Below are positions 10,793-19,128 of a DNA stretch of 64,000 nucleotides, piece by piece. Source of the DNA: Nocardia alba NBRC 108234 (GTDB taxonomy: Bacteria; Actinomycetota; Actinomycetes; Mycobacteriales; Mycobacteriaceae); assembly GCF_001612665.1 (NCBI RefSeq), contig NZ_BDAX01000007.1, forward strand, positions 1 to 64,000. Direction: 5' to 3'. The position numbers and the translations under genes were made by a program. The first letter of the stretch is position 1; every line of letters begins with the position of its first letter. Under the pieces are notes generated by a model that saw only the letters and a list, made by a program, of their open reading frames with translations, did no database searches and had not been told where the DNA came from.

Positions 10793-11092
10793 TCAGCTGA
10801 GCTGGTAGACGATCACGGCGATCCAGCCGAGCACCACCGCCGCGGCCGCCCCGGCCAGCACCCACCGCACCACCGGCGTGAACCGCCAACGCCACGCCGT
10901 CGGCGCCACCCCGCCCGCCGCCACCACGTTCACCCCGATCGCCAGCAGCGGATTGACCGCGGCCAGCGCACAGCCGAAGGCGTAGACGGCGACCCCGCCG
11001 AGCAGCGCGACCAGCACGACAACCGTGCCGCCCGCCGCCCATGGCACCGAATCCGCCTGCGCCCGATACGGTCCCTCACATTCCTGACTCAT
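10793..11092 (-). CDS. small membrane protein (DUF2537-like, Rv0882 homologue)
   Basis: A 99-residue protein with three predicted membrane helices (about 20-45, 48-60 and 75-97). Its start codon overlaps the stop of the upstream TrmH gene by four bases (ATGA at 11089-11092), which fixes the start and implies translational coupling. In M. tuberculosis Rv0882, a small membrane protein, sits beside the Rv0881 methyltransferase in the same order. The function is unknown; the coupling suggests a shared expression unit rather than a shared reaction. Confidence 0.75.
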   Translation of the reverse strand: MSQECEGPYRAQADSVPWAAGGTVVVLVALLGGVAVYAFGCALAAVNPLLAIGVNVVAAGGVAPTAWRWRFTPVVRWVLAGAAAAVVLGWIAVIVYQLS

Positions 11093-11892
11093 GCGGTGCG
11101 CACCCGCTCGTAGAACGCCATGGCCGCGGCGGTCGCAACATTGAGCGAATCGGTTCCGGGCGACATCGGGATACGCGCGCGAACATCGGTGGCGCGCATG
11201 GCTTCTTCGGTCAGTCCGGGCCCTTCGGCGCCGAGCAGCAGCGCCACCCGCTCCCCCGTCATCGCCGTCGCCAGATTCACCGCCGCGGGATTCGGCGTCA
11301 ACGCGATGAGCTGGAAGCCCCGGTTCCGCACGAGGTCCAGGCTCGCCGGCCACTGCGGCAATTGCGCGAACGGCACCCGCAGCACATGGCCCATCGACAC
11401 CCGGACCGCCCGCCGGTAGAGCGGGTCGGCGCACCGGTCGCCGAACAGCACCGCGTCCGCGCCGAGCCCGGCGGCGTTGCGGAACATCGAACCCAGGTTC
11501 TCGTGATCGTTGACGCCCTCGAGGATCGCCACCGTGCGCGCGCCGTCGAGCACGTCGTCGACGGTGAGTTCGGCCGGACGCGGCGCCACAGCGAGTACGC
11601 CGCGGTTGAGGTGGAAGCCGACCACCTGCGCCATCACCTCGGCACTGGCGCGGTAGTACGGCACATCGCGATCGGCGAGATCGTCGGCGAGGGTCTCGAA
11701 TCGCTTGCCGACCCCGAGCAGGGCGCTCGGCGCGAAACGCGAGTCGAGCATCCGCTGCACGACCACTACGCCCTCGGCGATGACCAGGCCTTTCCGGCCC
11801 GGCAGGTCCGGCCTGCGGTCGGCATTGGACAGGTCACGGAAGTCGTCGACGCGCGGGTCGGTGGGGTCCTCGATATCGATCACTTCGGCCAC
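11089..11892 (-). CDS. SpoU/TrmH-family RNA 2'-O-methyltransferase
   Basis: A 267-residue SPOUT enzyme that methylates ribose 2'-OH of tRNA or rRNA using S-adenosylmethionine. An N-terminal substrate-binding part (about 30-110) precedes the knotted domain with motif 1 NDHENLGSMFRNAAG, motif 2 LLLGAEGPGL and motif 3 MSPGTDSLNVATAAAMAFY. It is the counterpart of M. tuberculosis Rv0881. ATG at 11892 begins MAEVIDIEDPTDPRVDDF, typical for this group. Its stop overlaps the small membrane protein gene. The exact RNA target cannot be read from the sequence. Confidence 0.88.
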   Translation of the reverse strand: MAEVIDIEDPTDPRVDDFRDLSNADRRPDLPGRKGLVIAEGVVVVQRMLDSRFAPSALLGVGKRFETLADDLADRDVPYYRASAEVMAQVVGFHLNRGVLAVAPRPAELTVDDVLDGARTVAILEGVNDHENLGSMFRNAAGLGADAVLFGDRCADPLYRRAVRVSMGHVLRVPFAQLPQWPASLDLVRNRGFQLIALTPNPAAVNLATAMTGERVALLLGAEGPGLTEEAMRATDVRARIPMSPGTDSLNVATAAAMAFYERVRTA

Positions 11893-11917
11893 CGGTCAAT
11901 CCTGGCATGCTGGAAGC

Positions 11918-12310
11918 ATGAAAATTGTCCAGTTGATCTTGAACGTGCTCTGGGTGGTGCTGTGCGGGTTCTGGATGGCGCTGGGGTACCTGCTCGCGGC
12001 GCTGATCTGCTTCATCCTGATCGTCACCATCCCGTTCGGGATAGCCTCGCTGCGCCTGGCCGGGTACGTCCTGTGGCCGTTCGGTCGCACGGTCGTCGAC
12101 AAACCGAGCGCGGGCGCGGGCTCGCTGATCGGCAATGTGATCTGGTTCATCTTCGCGGGCTGGTGGCTGGCGCTGGGCCATGTGTTCACCAGCATCGCGC
12201 TGGCGGTGACGATCATCGGCCTGCCGTTCGCGTGGGCGAATCTCAAGCTGGTGCCACTGTCGCTGTTCCCGCTCGGCCATGACGTGGTGTCTGCCGACGA
12301 GGTTCGATAA
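11918..12310 (+). CDS. YccF-domain inner membrane protein
   Basis: A 130-residue membrane protein made of two tandem YccF modules (about 3-55 and 72-125). Each begins with two hydrophobic helices and ends in a (V/I)PFG or GLPFAWAN loop. The family's function is unknown. ATG at 11918 is chosen because the first YccF module starts at once (KIVQLILNVLW). It diverges from the TrmH gene with only 25 bases between starts, so promoters overlap. It ends 9 bases before the convergent MarR gene. Confidence 0.85.
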   Translation: MKIVQLILNVLWVVLCGFWMALGYLLAALICFILIVTIPFGIASLRLAGYVLWPFGRTVVDKPSAGAGSLIGNVIWFIFAGWWLALGHVFTSIALAVTIIGLPFAWANLKLVPLSLFPLGHDVVSADEVR

Positions 12311-12319
12311 TCGAGCCGA

Positions 12320-12757
12320 TCACTCCGATTCGGCGACGATCTGGTTCATGATGCCGACGGCTTCCCCGAGCACCGCGATCTGCTCGGGGCGCAGGCCGGC
12401 GAGCTGACCGGTCATCCACACCTCGCGGGCATTGGTCTCGTCGGCGATCAACGCGCGACCGGCGGCCGAGAGCGAGACGATGATCTGTCTGCCGTCGGTC
12501 GGGTGTGGGCGGCGCTGGACCAGGGCGAGATCGGAGAGCGAGGCGATGACGCGGGTCATCGACGGTGGTTGCACGCGTTCTTTGCCCGCCAACGCGCCGG
12601 GCGTCATCGCGCCGTCACGAGCCAGCGTCGCCAGAGCCGACAGCTGGGTAAGCGAGATCTGCGCATCGGAACGGCGTCCGCGCAGGTGTCTCGTGAGCCG
12701 CACGACGGCCAGTGATAGGTCACCGGCCAGGGCGCGGACGTCCGATGGCATTGTCAC
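12320..12757 (-). CDS. MarR-family regulator (Rv0880 homologue)
   Basis: A 145-residue winged-helix regulator. The DNA-binding core includes LSALATLARDGAMTPGALAG, ERVQPPSMTRVIASL, and the wing RRPHPTDGRQIIVSLS. It is very similar in form to M. tuberculosis Rv0880, including PPSMTRVIASL. MarR proteins repress by binding palindromes as dimers and release on ligand binding. It diverges from the small DUF2530-like gene, a likely neighbour target, but I find no clear palindrome in the 62-base gap. Confidence 0.88.
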   Translation of the reverse strand: MTMPSDVRALAGDLSLAVVRLTRHLRGRRSDAQISLTQLSALATLARDGAMTPGALAGKERVQPPSMTRVIASLSDLALVQRRPHPTDGRQIIVSLSAAGRALIADETNAREVWMTGQLAGLRPEQIAVLGEAVGIMNQIVAESE

Positions 12758-12819
12758 AGTGCAGAACTCTACGGTAAATCCGGCTGTGCTGACGGGTTTC
12801 GCACCGCTACTGTTTGGGT

Positions 12820-13080
12820 ATGGATGCCGGACCTGTCAGTCCCGAGATACCTCAACTGCCCCGAATCCTGGTCGACCCACGCCCCGTGGTGCTGGGTGGC
12901 TTCGCCCTCTGGATCATCGCGACCGCGGTCGTCTGGATGACGGCGAGCTGGTCCGATGCCCGCCCGGTGTGCCTGATGGGGCTGGTGGTCGGCGTGCTGG
13001 GGTCGTCGATCTTCCTCGCGCAGCGGCGTTCCGCGCGCCGGGGCGACAAAGGCGCCCAGGTGGGTCTCGACACCGACTAG
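12820..13080 (+). CDS. small two-helix membrane protein (DUF2530-like, Rv0879c homologue)
   Basis: An 86-residue protein with two membrane helices (about 25-45 and 50-68) and a charged tail with RRSARRGDKGAQ. The order next to the MarR gene matches M. tuberculosis Rv0879c/Rv0880. ATG at 12820 is preferred; a TTG two codons upstream also keeps the frame. Its stop codon lies inside CTAG at 13077-13080, and the convergent ceramidase uses the same four bases for its own stop. The function is unknown. Confidence 0.72.
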   Translation: MDAGPVSPEIPQLPRILVDPRPVVLGGFALWIIATAVVWMTASWSDARPVCLMGLVVGVLGSSIFLAQRRSARRGDKGAQVGLDTD

Positions 13081-15101
13081 GTCACCGCGAATTCGGCACT
13101 GGTGCCGGTGACGGGACGTAGCGTGCCATCGGCGCCCAACGCGTCGACGTAGTGCACGAATCGGTGCAGGCCGGGTTCGGCCTTCGCGGGGATGTCCCAG
13201 GTGAAGCGTGCCACCGAGACCGCGGCGCCCGCCGAACGCCAGTGGAAGCGGACGTCCCATTCGCCTTCGTTGGCCACCCGCACCCAGCCCGCCGCGGTCT
13301 CGCGCTGTACGTGCAGGAAGGTGTCACCGCGGCGCGGATTGTGTTTCGGATGGGCAGAGACGAATTCGACGGCCGCCTGTTCGCCGCGGCGACAGGCCGT
13401 CGGCTGGATCAGGACATCACCGAAGCCACGGCCCGGCGGGGTCGCGTCGGGTCCCGGCGCGACGGCGAAGTTCGGTTGCAGCGCGGAGACATCGCGCGGC
13501 GCCGGGCCGCGCTCGACCGACTGTCCCGCGGCGAACGCCCGCGCCAGCCTGGTGAATTCCTGCACATACCCGCACAGCGTGTAGCGGCCGAACAGGGTCG
13601 AGGCGCCCTCGTACTGCTGCGCGTCGTATTCCTCCGGCGTGGTGACGTATTCGTGGTAGCTGTTCGAATAGCCCTGGAGCAGGACCTGTTCCAGGTCGAC
13701 ACCGAGCGCCTCGGCCACCGCGCGGCGCACGCGCAGCCCGGCCACGATCGTGAACTCCGCGCCCGCGGCGGCCAGGTAAAGGCCACCGATGCGAATCAGC
13801 TGGATCGGCACCACATTCGGAACCCACGGCACGGGCGGCATCAGCCCGAGCGGGGCGAAGATCGCCTTGGGGGCCTGCGCGTCGGCGAGCCAGGCGGGGT
13901 GCGGCTGGTCGATGCCGCCGAGGAAGTCGACCATCGGGTTGCGCACGCCCTCGGGGATCGGGCCGCCGGGCAGACCGGGCCCGTCCTCGACGCTGCCCGC
14001 GGCCAGCGAGACGCCCGCCGCGGCCGGGGAGGTGCGTCGCGGGGCGCCGTCGGGCGTGAAGCGGCCGTCGATCGCGAGCGCGGCGAGGTCGATGTAGCAC
14101 AGCATCGAGGCGACCTCGGCCTGCTGCGCGACTCCCCGCGCCGCCGCCGTTTTCGCCGCGTGCTGCTGGCGTTCGCCCAGGATCCTGGTGTTGTCGAACT
14201 CGTCGGTGGTCGGTCCGTTGCCGGGCGTGAGGTTGAGATTGGGCGACATGTCACCGGCGTTGGTCTGCGCGAACGCCGCGATGAAGTCGGCGCCGTCGAG
14301 GTGGCGGACGCCGTGCTCGAGGTGTTCGGCGGCGTAGCTCGCGTAACCCTTGTTGTCGGAACTGATCAGCCGGTTCGCGTTGGTCATCGAGGTGTTGTGG
14401 GTGGCGAACCAGGTGAGCGCCCCGACCTGACGACCGTTTCTGGCGAACGCCAAGGTGGTCACCGCGGGGTCGATCGCCTCGGGGAAGACCGCGCGATCGG
14501 CGGCCGGGTTGCGATCGAAGGCCACCCGCGAGCGGTTGACGCTGGCATCGTGGAGTTCCGCGCGGCCCAGGGTGACCGAGCCCGGCGCGAAGTCGGCGTC
14601 GGCGGCGACGATCGCCTCGACGATCCCGTCGACCTCGGCGTCGAAGACCTGCTGCTGAAAACCCAGCGTCGCCAGGGTGTAGGCGTAGTCGTGCGCCGAT
14701 CCACCGCAACTGGCGTGGGTGTGGGTGGAGGTGAGCACGACATTTCGCTCGGAATACCGGTCGCCGAAACGGCGGGCGAGCGCTAGCAGTACCGCCCCGT
14801 GCACCGAGGCGAACACCGCGCCGTTCTCCACCGCGACGAACGCGATCCGATATCCCCGCGCGCCGATCACGAACGCGCGGGCGCGGGGGCGCAGATGAAT
14901 TCCCGCCGTTGTCTGATCGAGTTGGGAGTAGCCCATCATCCCGCATTCCGCGGCGGGGCCCGTGAGGTCGGCACTACCCAGCCCGAATTCGAATCCATCG
15001 GGATTCGCTTGCGCGACCGGCATTCCCGTGTTGAAGATGATGGGCGCAACCGTGGCACCCAGTGCCGAGGCGGCGAGCACGGTGCGGCGGGACAGGGACA
15101 T
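13077..15101 (-). CDS. neutral/alkaline ceramidase, Tat-exported
   Basis: A 674-residue secreted hydrolase that splits ceramide into sphingosine and fatty acid. The N-terminus MSLSRRTVLAASALGATVAP has the twin-arginine motif. The catalytic domain shows the zinc-site TSTHTHASCGG and the nucleophile motif TNAGDMSPNL (family NxGDxSPN, Ser being the nucleophile). A C-terminal Ig-like domain (about 560-674) ends with the usual FRWxIP-like strand. AAGGAG seven bases before ATG 15101 fixes the start. Bacteria of this group do not make ceramide, so the target is presumably host or environmental lipid. The divergent TetR is a likely regulator. Confidence 0.92.
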   Translation of the reverse strand: MSLSRRTVLAASALGATVAPIIFNTGMPVAQANPDGFEFGLGSADLTGPAAECGMMGYSQLDQTTAGIHLRPRARAFVIGARGYRIAFVAVENGAVFASVHGAVLLALARRFGDRYSERNVVLTSTHTHASCGGSAHDYAYTLATLGFQQQVFDAEVDGIVEAIVAADADFAPGSVTLGRAELHDASVNRSRVAFDRNPAADRAVFPEAIDPAVTTLAFARNGRQVGALTWFATHNTSMTNANRLISSDNKGYASYAAEHLEHGVRHLDGADFIAAFAQTNAGDMSPNLNLTPGNGPTTDEFDNTRILGERQQHAAKTAAARGVAQQAEVASMLCYIDLAALAIDGRFTPDGAPRRTSPAAAGVSLAAGSVEDGPGLPGGPIPEGVRNPMVDFLGGIDQPHPAWLADAQAPKAIFAPLGLMPPVPWVPNVVPIQLIRIGGLYLAAAGAEFTIVAGLRVRRAVAEALGVDLEQVLLQGYSNSYHEYVTTPEEYDAQQYEGASTLFGRYTLCGYVQEFTRLARAFAAGQSVERGPAPRDVSALQPNFAVAPGPDATPPGRGFGDVLIQPTACRRGEQAAVEFVSAHPKHNPRRGDTFLHVQRETAAGWVRVANEGEWDVRFHWRSAGAAVSVARFTWDIPAKAEPGLHRFVHYVDALGADGTLRPVTGTSAEFAVT

Positions 15102-15146
15102 CGGGCGACTCCTTCGCAACTTCCATTCCGGAGACAACCACATCAA

Positions 15147-15162
15147 CTGGTCAAATGTCCAG
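15147..15162. promoter_or_regulatory. candidate operator between ceramidase and TetR
   Basis: An imperfect palindrome CTGGTCAAATGTCCAG (12 of 16 positions pair symmetrically) between the divergent ceramidase and TetR starts. Binding by the adjacent TetR is a guess from position. Confidence 0.35.
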
Positions 15163-15184
15163 CATTTTCTGGCGGACCGGCGAA

Positions 15185-15213
15185 TTGACTGTTCGTGACG
15201 CGGGCGCTTAACT
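15185..15213 (+). promoter_or_regulatory. sigma-A-like promoter for leaderless TetR mRNA
   Basis: TTGACT (15185-15190), a 17-base spacer and TTAACT (15208-15213). The expected start site 6-7 bases later falls on the GTG start codon at 15220, so the TetR mRNA would be leaderless, a common form in actinobacteria. No ribosome site is present before the GTG, which agrees. Confidence 0.6.
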
Positions 15214-15219
15214 CGCACA

Positions 15220-15846
15220 GTGTCCTCCCGATTGAGCGTCGAAGAACGACGAGCCCACCTGATCGAGGCAGCGATCGGTCTCGCCGAGAAAAAGGGCGTA
15301 GCGGGCGTGACCACGCGCGATGTCGCCCAAGCGGCCGGTGTCTCGCTCGGTGTGGTGCATTACTGTTTCGAAAACAAGGACGCGCTGATGACCGAGCTGG
15401 TCAAGGCGCTCGCGATGGAATTGCGCGATTCCGTCGATGCCGATGAAACAGTATGGGAAGATGCCGGAACAGGAAAAGAAGCACTTCACAAATTGGTGCG
15501 TCGTGGTTTGGAACTGATGTGGCGCAACATCGAAGCCACCCCCGAACGGCAGTTGCTCACCTACGAGACCACCACTTACGCGCTCCGCGAGGGTGAGTCC
15601 ACACCGGCCAAACTGATGATCGCGCGCGAGCAGTACGGGTTCAACGACAACACCGTCGCCGATGTGATCGACCACTGCCGCGAAGTCACCGAAACACAGT
15701 GGCACACCCCCGTGTCGACGCTGAGCCGGTTCATTCTCAACGTGATCGACGGCATCGTGCTCCGATGGCTGGTCGACGACGACAGCGAGTCCGTGCAGGT
15801 TCAGCTCGACCTGCTCGCCGAGATGGTCATCGCGCACGCGGAATAG
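15220..15846 (+). CDS. TetR-family regulator next to ceramidase
   Basis: A 208-residue TetR regulator with an N-terminal HTH (VEERRAHLIEAAIGLAEKKG, then DVAQAAGVSLGVVHYCFENK, about residues 7-53) and a helical C-terminal domain. It diverges from the ceramidase gene with 118 bases between starts. This suggests control of the ceramidase, perhaps in response to a lipid or sphingoid ligand; that is inference. The start is GTG at 15220, consistent with a leaderless transcript. Confidence 0.87.
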   Translation: MSSRLSVEERRAHLIEAAIGLAEKKGVAGVTTRDVAQAAGVSLGVVHYCFENKDALMTELVKALAMELRDSVDADETVWEDAGTGKEALHKLVRRGLELMWRNIEATPERQLLTYETTTYALREGESTPAKLMIAREQYGFNDNTVADVIDHCREVTETQWHTPVSTLSRFILNVIDGIVLRWLVDDDSESVQVQLDLLAEMVIAHAE

Positions 15847-15862
15847 GCCCGCGCACGGCGGA

Positions 15863-18800
15863 TCAGCCGCGCGGCGCCTGCACGTGGGTGACGCCGTCCG
15901 CACACCACCAGGGGACGTGGACGGTACCCGAGATCGCCCCGCGCAGATGCACTTCGAGCGTCTCGTGCACCACCAGCTCGCCGGTGACGTCCGGCGGTGA
16001 CCACAGCTGCCGCAGCACCACACCCAAAGGCTCTGCCGCCCAAGTAGTTCGGCGGCCGACGCCGAGCACCTCGGCGCTCACCTGCGCCGAGGCCGACGGC
16101 AGATCCAGCAGGCCGGCCAAGGCTCGCGCGTGCGCGGTGTCGCCGACGACGAGGCGTCGCGCCGGGATGACCAGGCCGAAGCAGGGCTCGTCGAGCACCA
16201 TGGCGGTGCTCGCATCGACGACATCCCCGGACAGCACGCGGACCTGTTCGGGGAGATCGAGTTCACGCGGGTCGAGGACGCCGGTGGCGACCGCGGCGGC
16301 CAGTCGGGCATGGGTGCGGGCGATCATCTCGGGGGCAGGCGATTTCGACGGATCGGCCAGCGCGTCGAGAAGTTCCTCGGCCAGCGCGGCGGACATGACG
16401 TCGGGGCGGACCAGCACGGGACGCAAGGCGTCGAGGTCGGGGCCCGCTATCCCGGTCGCCGCGAATACCGGCAGGAGACCGTCGAATTCGTTGTCGTCGG
16501 GGTGGCGGAGCCGGCCGAGCGGGATACCGTCGAGGTGGGCGTGGCGGTGCAGCCACCAGCCGGTGTAGCCGTCGCGATCGGCGAGCAGGGCGCGGGTGCG
16601 CGGCTCGGACAGCAAGTGGCGCAGCGCTTGCGGCCAGCGGTCTTCGTCGACCAGGTCGAGGTCACGAACCGCGGTGAGCTCGCGAGGGTCCGCGGAAAGG
16701 CTGTCCCACCAGGCCTGTTCGTCGGCCAGGTCGTGGTCGGGGCCGGTCGGTTCCGGATCGGTGAGCACCGCGAAACCCCAACCGACACCGATCGCGCGCA
16801 GGGCCTGCTCGCCGTACTCGGCGACGGCGCTGTCGGCGATGGTGCCGAACGGCGCGTCGGGGGCCAGGAGCTCGGCCAGCGGTGCGCCCGGCAGCAGTAG
16901 CTCGTCGGCGGGACTCAGTTCGCCGGTGTCGTCGGGCAATTCGACGAGGCCGAGCCAGTCGGGCAGTGAACTCGGGGCGGCGAAGGGAGCCAGCTGGAGT
17001 ACCGCGGCGACCGTGTCCGGGTCGGCCGGATCGTGCTCGAGCAAGTCGCGCAGGGCCGGATCGGTGAGTAGGTCGTCCGAACTAGCGCTGCGGGCACCCA
17101 GCCGACCGAGGAGCGGGTGGGTGGCGTCCGGGTGCACCAGGCGCGCCCAGTGCACCGGCACGGCCACTGTGAGCTGGTCGTCGAGCACCACGGTCCGCGG
17201 GCCCGTGACCAGTCGCCCGTCGGCGAGCGGCACAGCCAGCGCGCCGAATTCCTCGGCGGTCCTGGTGTCGACCACGAAAGGTTCCACGGCAGCGTAGAAC
17301 CGCCGCCACCACCGTGGTTCACGTTCCAGTCCGCTGGACAGGTCGGCCAGTGCGGCCGGGCCGAGCCGATGGACATCGAGCACGGCCAGTTTGTCCTGGC
17401 CGGCACGGCCGGACAGCTCCGGAATCACCAGCGGTCCGGTGAACTCGGCGAGGATCGCGGCCGATTCCGGGGTGAGATCGGGATATACGCTCGCCCGGGT
17501 CGGCGTGCTGCACGGCGAGTCCACCGCGGCTGGCTCGTAGGTGGGCTCTCGCGCCTCGAAAAGATCGCTGTGCGGCGCGGATTCACCCCAGCTGAGGTGT
17601 GATCCATCGTCTGCCGTCGCCTCGGAATCGTCGGCGGCGAACAGAGCCGCCAGGTCCGGGAGATCAGCCGTAGTCGATGTGCCGTGGCCGGCGGTGGCGG
17701 GTTCCTCCGATGCGAAGAGATCCCCGAGGTCGGGAACGCTGTTCTGTGCGACATCGTCGGTGTCGAATTGCTCTGACAGGCGCAGATTCTCAGCCGACGA
17801 GTCCTGCTCCGAGAAGTCCGACAGGTCGGCCGTGGCGCACACCGGGAGCCAGGGGTTGGCGCGCAGCTCGGCGATGACGGCTTCGCGCAGGATCGAGTCC
17901 GCTTCGCCGCGGGCGAAGCCGGGCGTGGGAACCAGGACCAGACGGTCCCGAGGCGGGAGCACGCGGGCGAAATCCGCGTAGCCCGTGGCCAATTCGGAGA
18001 TCCGGGCGCCGGGCAGCAGGCGACGGCGGTCGGGCTGCATCGCGATATCGGCGACCAGGATCGCGGGGAGGGAGAGTTCCTCATCGGATCGGGTGGGCGC
18101 GCGCAGCACGTCCGGGGCGGCCGCGACGGGGCGGCCGTGGCGGAGTGGGAGTAGCCAGCGAGCTCGGGGGGTGCGGTACTGCCACCAGATTCGGTGTGCG
18201 CCGGACGGCAGGGTGATCGTCAGCTGGGACAGCGTTCCGGGCTCGTCGGCACCGGACACATCGACACCGAGTTCGTCTGGGGCGTCGAGTCCGTCAGCTG
18301 TGGCTATGGCGGCGTCTTCGGCAGCGACGTAAGCGGAATCAGTGGCTGTGTCGATGGCAGCGGCAGCGTCGGTGGTGGCGGCGGTAGCGGCGTCGGACCG
18401 GGCGGCGCGGGAATGAATGGCGTCAGACGAGTGGGTGGTGGCGAGAATGGCTAGCGTGCTGGTGAATTCGTCCGCTTCGATTCGGATGCGCCGCAAGGCC
18501 GGGAGTTCCAGGAGGAGGTCGGGGGCCTCGGCTCGCATCGCGTCGAGGAGGGCGTCGGGGTCGACGTCCTCGCGCAGGTGTACGACGATCTCGGTGTCGG
18601 TGCCCGCGAGCGGGGTGGTCGGTACCGGCCAGGCCAGACGCAGAACCGGGGGCGCGATCGTCGCGAGGTCGTCGGGGACGTCGATGCCGGTGTCGTGCAA
18701 GGCGTTCAGCGTGGCGACACGGGAGAAACGCAGGGACCCGGTGGTCGAGCGGATCTCGATCTCGTCACCGACGGATCGCACCGCGGTGAAGCCGACGCCG

Positions 18801-19018
18801 AAGCGACCCACCTCGGTGGCGCCGGACTTTCCGGAGGCACGCAGTGCCGTGAGCGCGTGCACACCGGAAACACTCAGCGGCGCGCCGGTATTCGCGACGT
18901 GCAGCCGACCGTCGAGCACCCGCACGATCAGCTCACCCGCGACACCGGCCTTCGCCGCGGCGTCGGCCGCGTTCTGCGCGAGCTCGGTGAGCAACCGATC
19001 CCGGTAGCCCGCGGCCAC
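15863..19018 (-). CDS. sacsin-like GHKL ATPase-domain protein
   Basis: A large protein (1051 residues from the GTG at 19018). The N-terminus holds a GHKL (Hsp90/sacsin-type) ATP site: the N box LTELAQNAADAAAK near residue 10 and the G box GRFGVGFTAV near residue 70. The rest is a long helical body; an acidic insert near 400-520 contains repeated DL(G/A)xLFA units. The protein is presumably a chaperone-like ATPase of unknown client. The reading frame continues upstream as good protein (DDPFGTAQLRAGVLAAWRD) up to a CTG at 19132 whose CTGA overlaps the stop of the DUF3027 gene, so the true start is probably that CTG (1089 residues). GTG 19018 is the first standard start codon but would cut the first helix of the ATPase domain. 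Confidence 0.83.
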   Translation of the reverse strand: MAAGYRDRLLTELAQNAADAAAKAGVAGELIVRVLDGRLHVANTGAPLSVSGVHALTALRASGKSGATEVGRFGVGFTAVRSVGDEIEIRSTTGSLRFSRVATLNALHDTGIDVPDDLATIAPPVLRLAWPVPTTPLAGTDTEIVVHLREDVDPDALLDAMRAEAPDLLLELPALRRIRIEADEFTSTLAILATTHSSDAIHSRAARSDAATAATTDAAAAIDTATDSAYVAAEDAAIATADGLDAPDELGVDVSGADEPGTLSQLTITLPSGAHRIWWQYRTPRARWLLPLRHGRPVAAAPDVLRAPTRSDEELSLPAILVADIAMQPDRRRLLPGARISELATGYADFARVLPPRDRLVLVPTPGFARGEADSILREAVIAELRANPWLPVCATADLSDFSEQDSSAENLRLSEQFDTDDVAQNSVPDLGDLFASEEPATAGHGTSTTADLPDLAALFAADDSEATADDGSHLSWGESAPHSDLFEAREPTYEPAAVDSPCSTPTRASVYPDLTPESAAILAEFTGPLVIPELSGRAGQDKLAVLDVHRLGPAALADLSSGLEREPRWWRRFYAAVEPFVVDTRTAEEFGALAVPLADGRLVTGPRTVVLDDQLTVAVPVHWARLVHPDATHPLLGRLGARSASSDDLLTDPALRDLLEHDPADPDTVAAVLQLAPFAAPSSLPDWLGLVELPDDTGELSPADELLLPGAPLAELLAPDAPFGTIADSAVAEYGEQALRAIGVGWGFAVLTDPEPTGPDHDLADEQAWWDSLSADPRELTAVRDLDLVDEDRWPQALRHLLSEPRTRALLADRDGYTGWWLHRHAHLDGIPLGRLRHPDDNEFDGLLPVFAATGIAGPDLDALRPVLVRPDVMSAALAEELLDALADPSKSPAPEMIARTHARLAAAVATGVLDPRELDLPEQVRVLSGDVVDASTAMVLDEPCFGLVIPARRLVVGDTAHARALAGLLDLPSASAQVSAEVLGVGRRTTWAAEPLGVVLRQLWSPPDVTGELVVHETLEVHLRGAISGTVHVPWWCADGVTHVQAPRG

Positions 19019-19128
19019 CAGATCCGCCTCGCTGGCACTGTCCTCACGTAGCCGCGTCGGCGAATCCCGCCACGCGGCAAGTACTCCGGCACGCAGCTGC
19101 GCGGTGCCGAACGGGTCATCCGCTCCGT

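Noticed and set aside
13152..14786. A 544-codon frame opposite the ceramidase
   Set aside because: The ceramidase frame holds the Tat signal and the catalytic motifs; the opposite frame is low-complexity.
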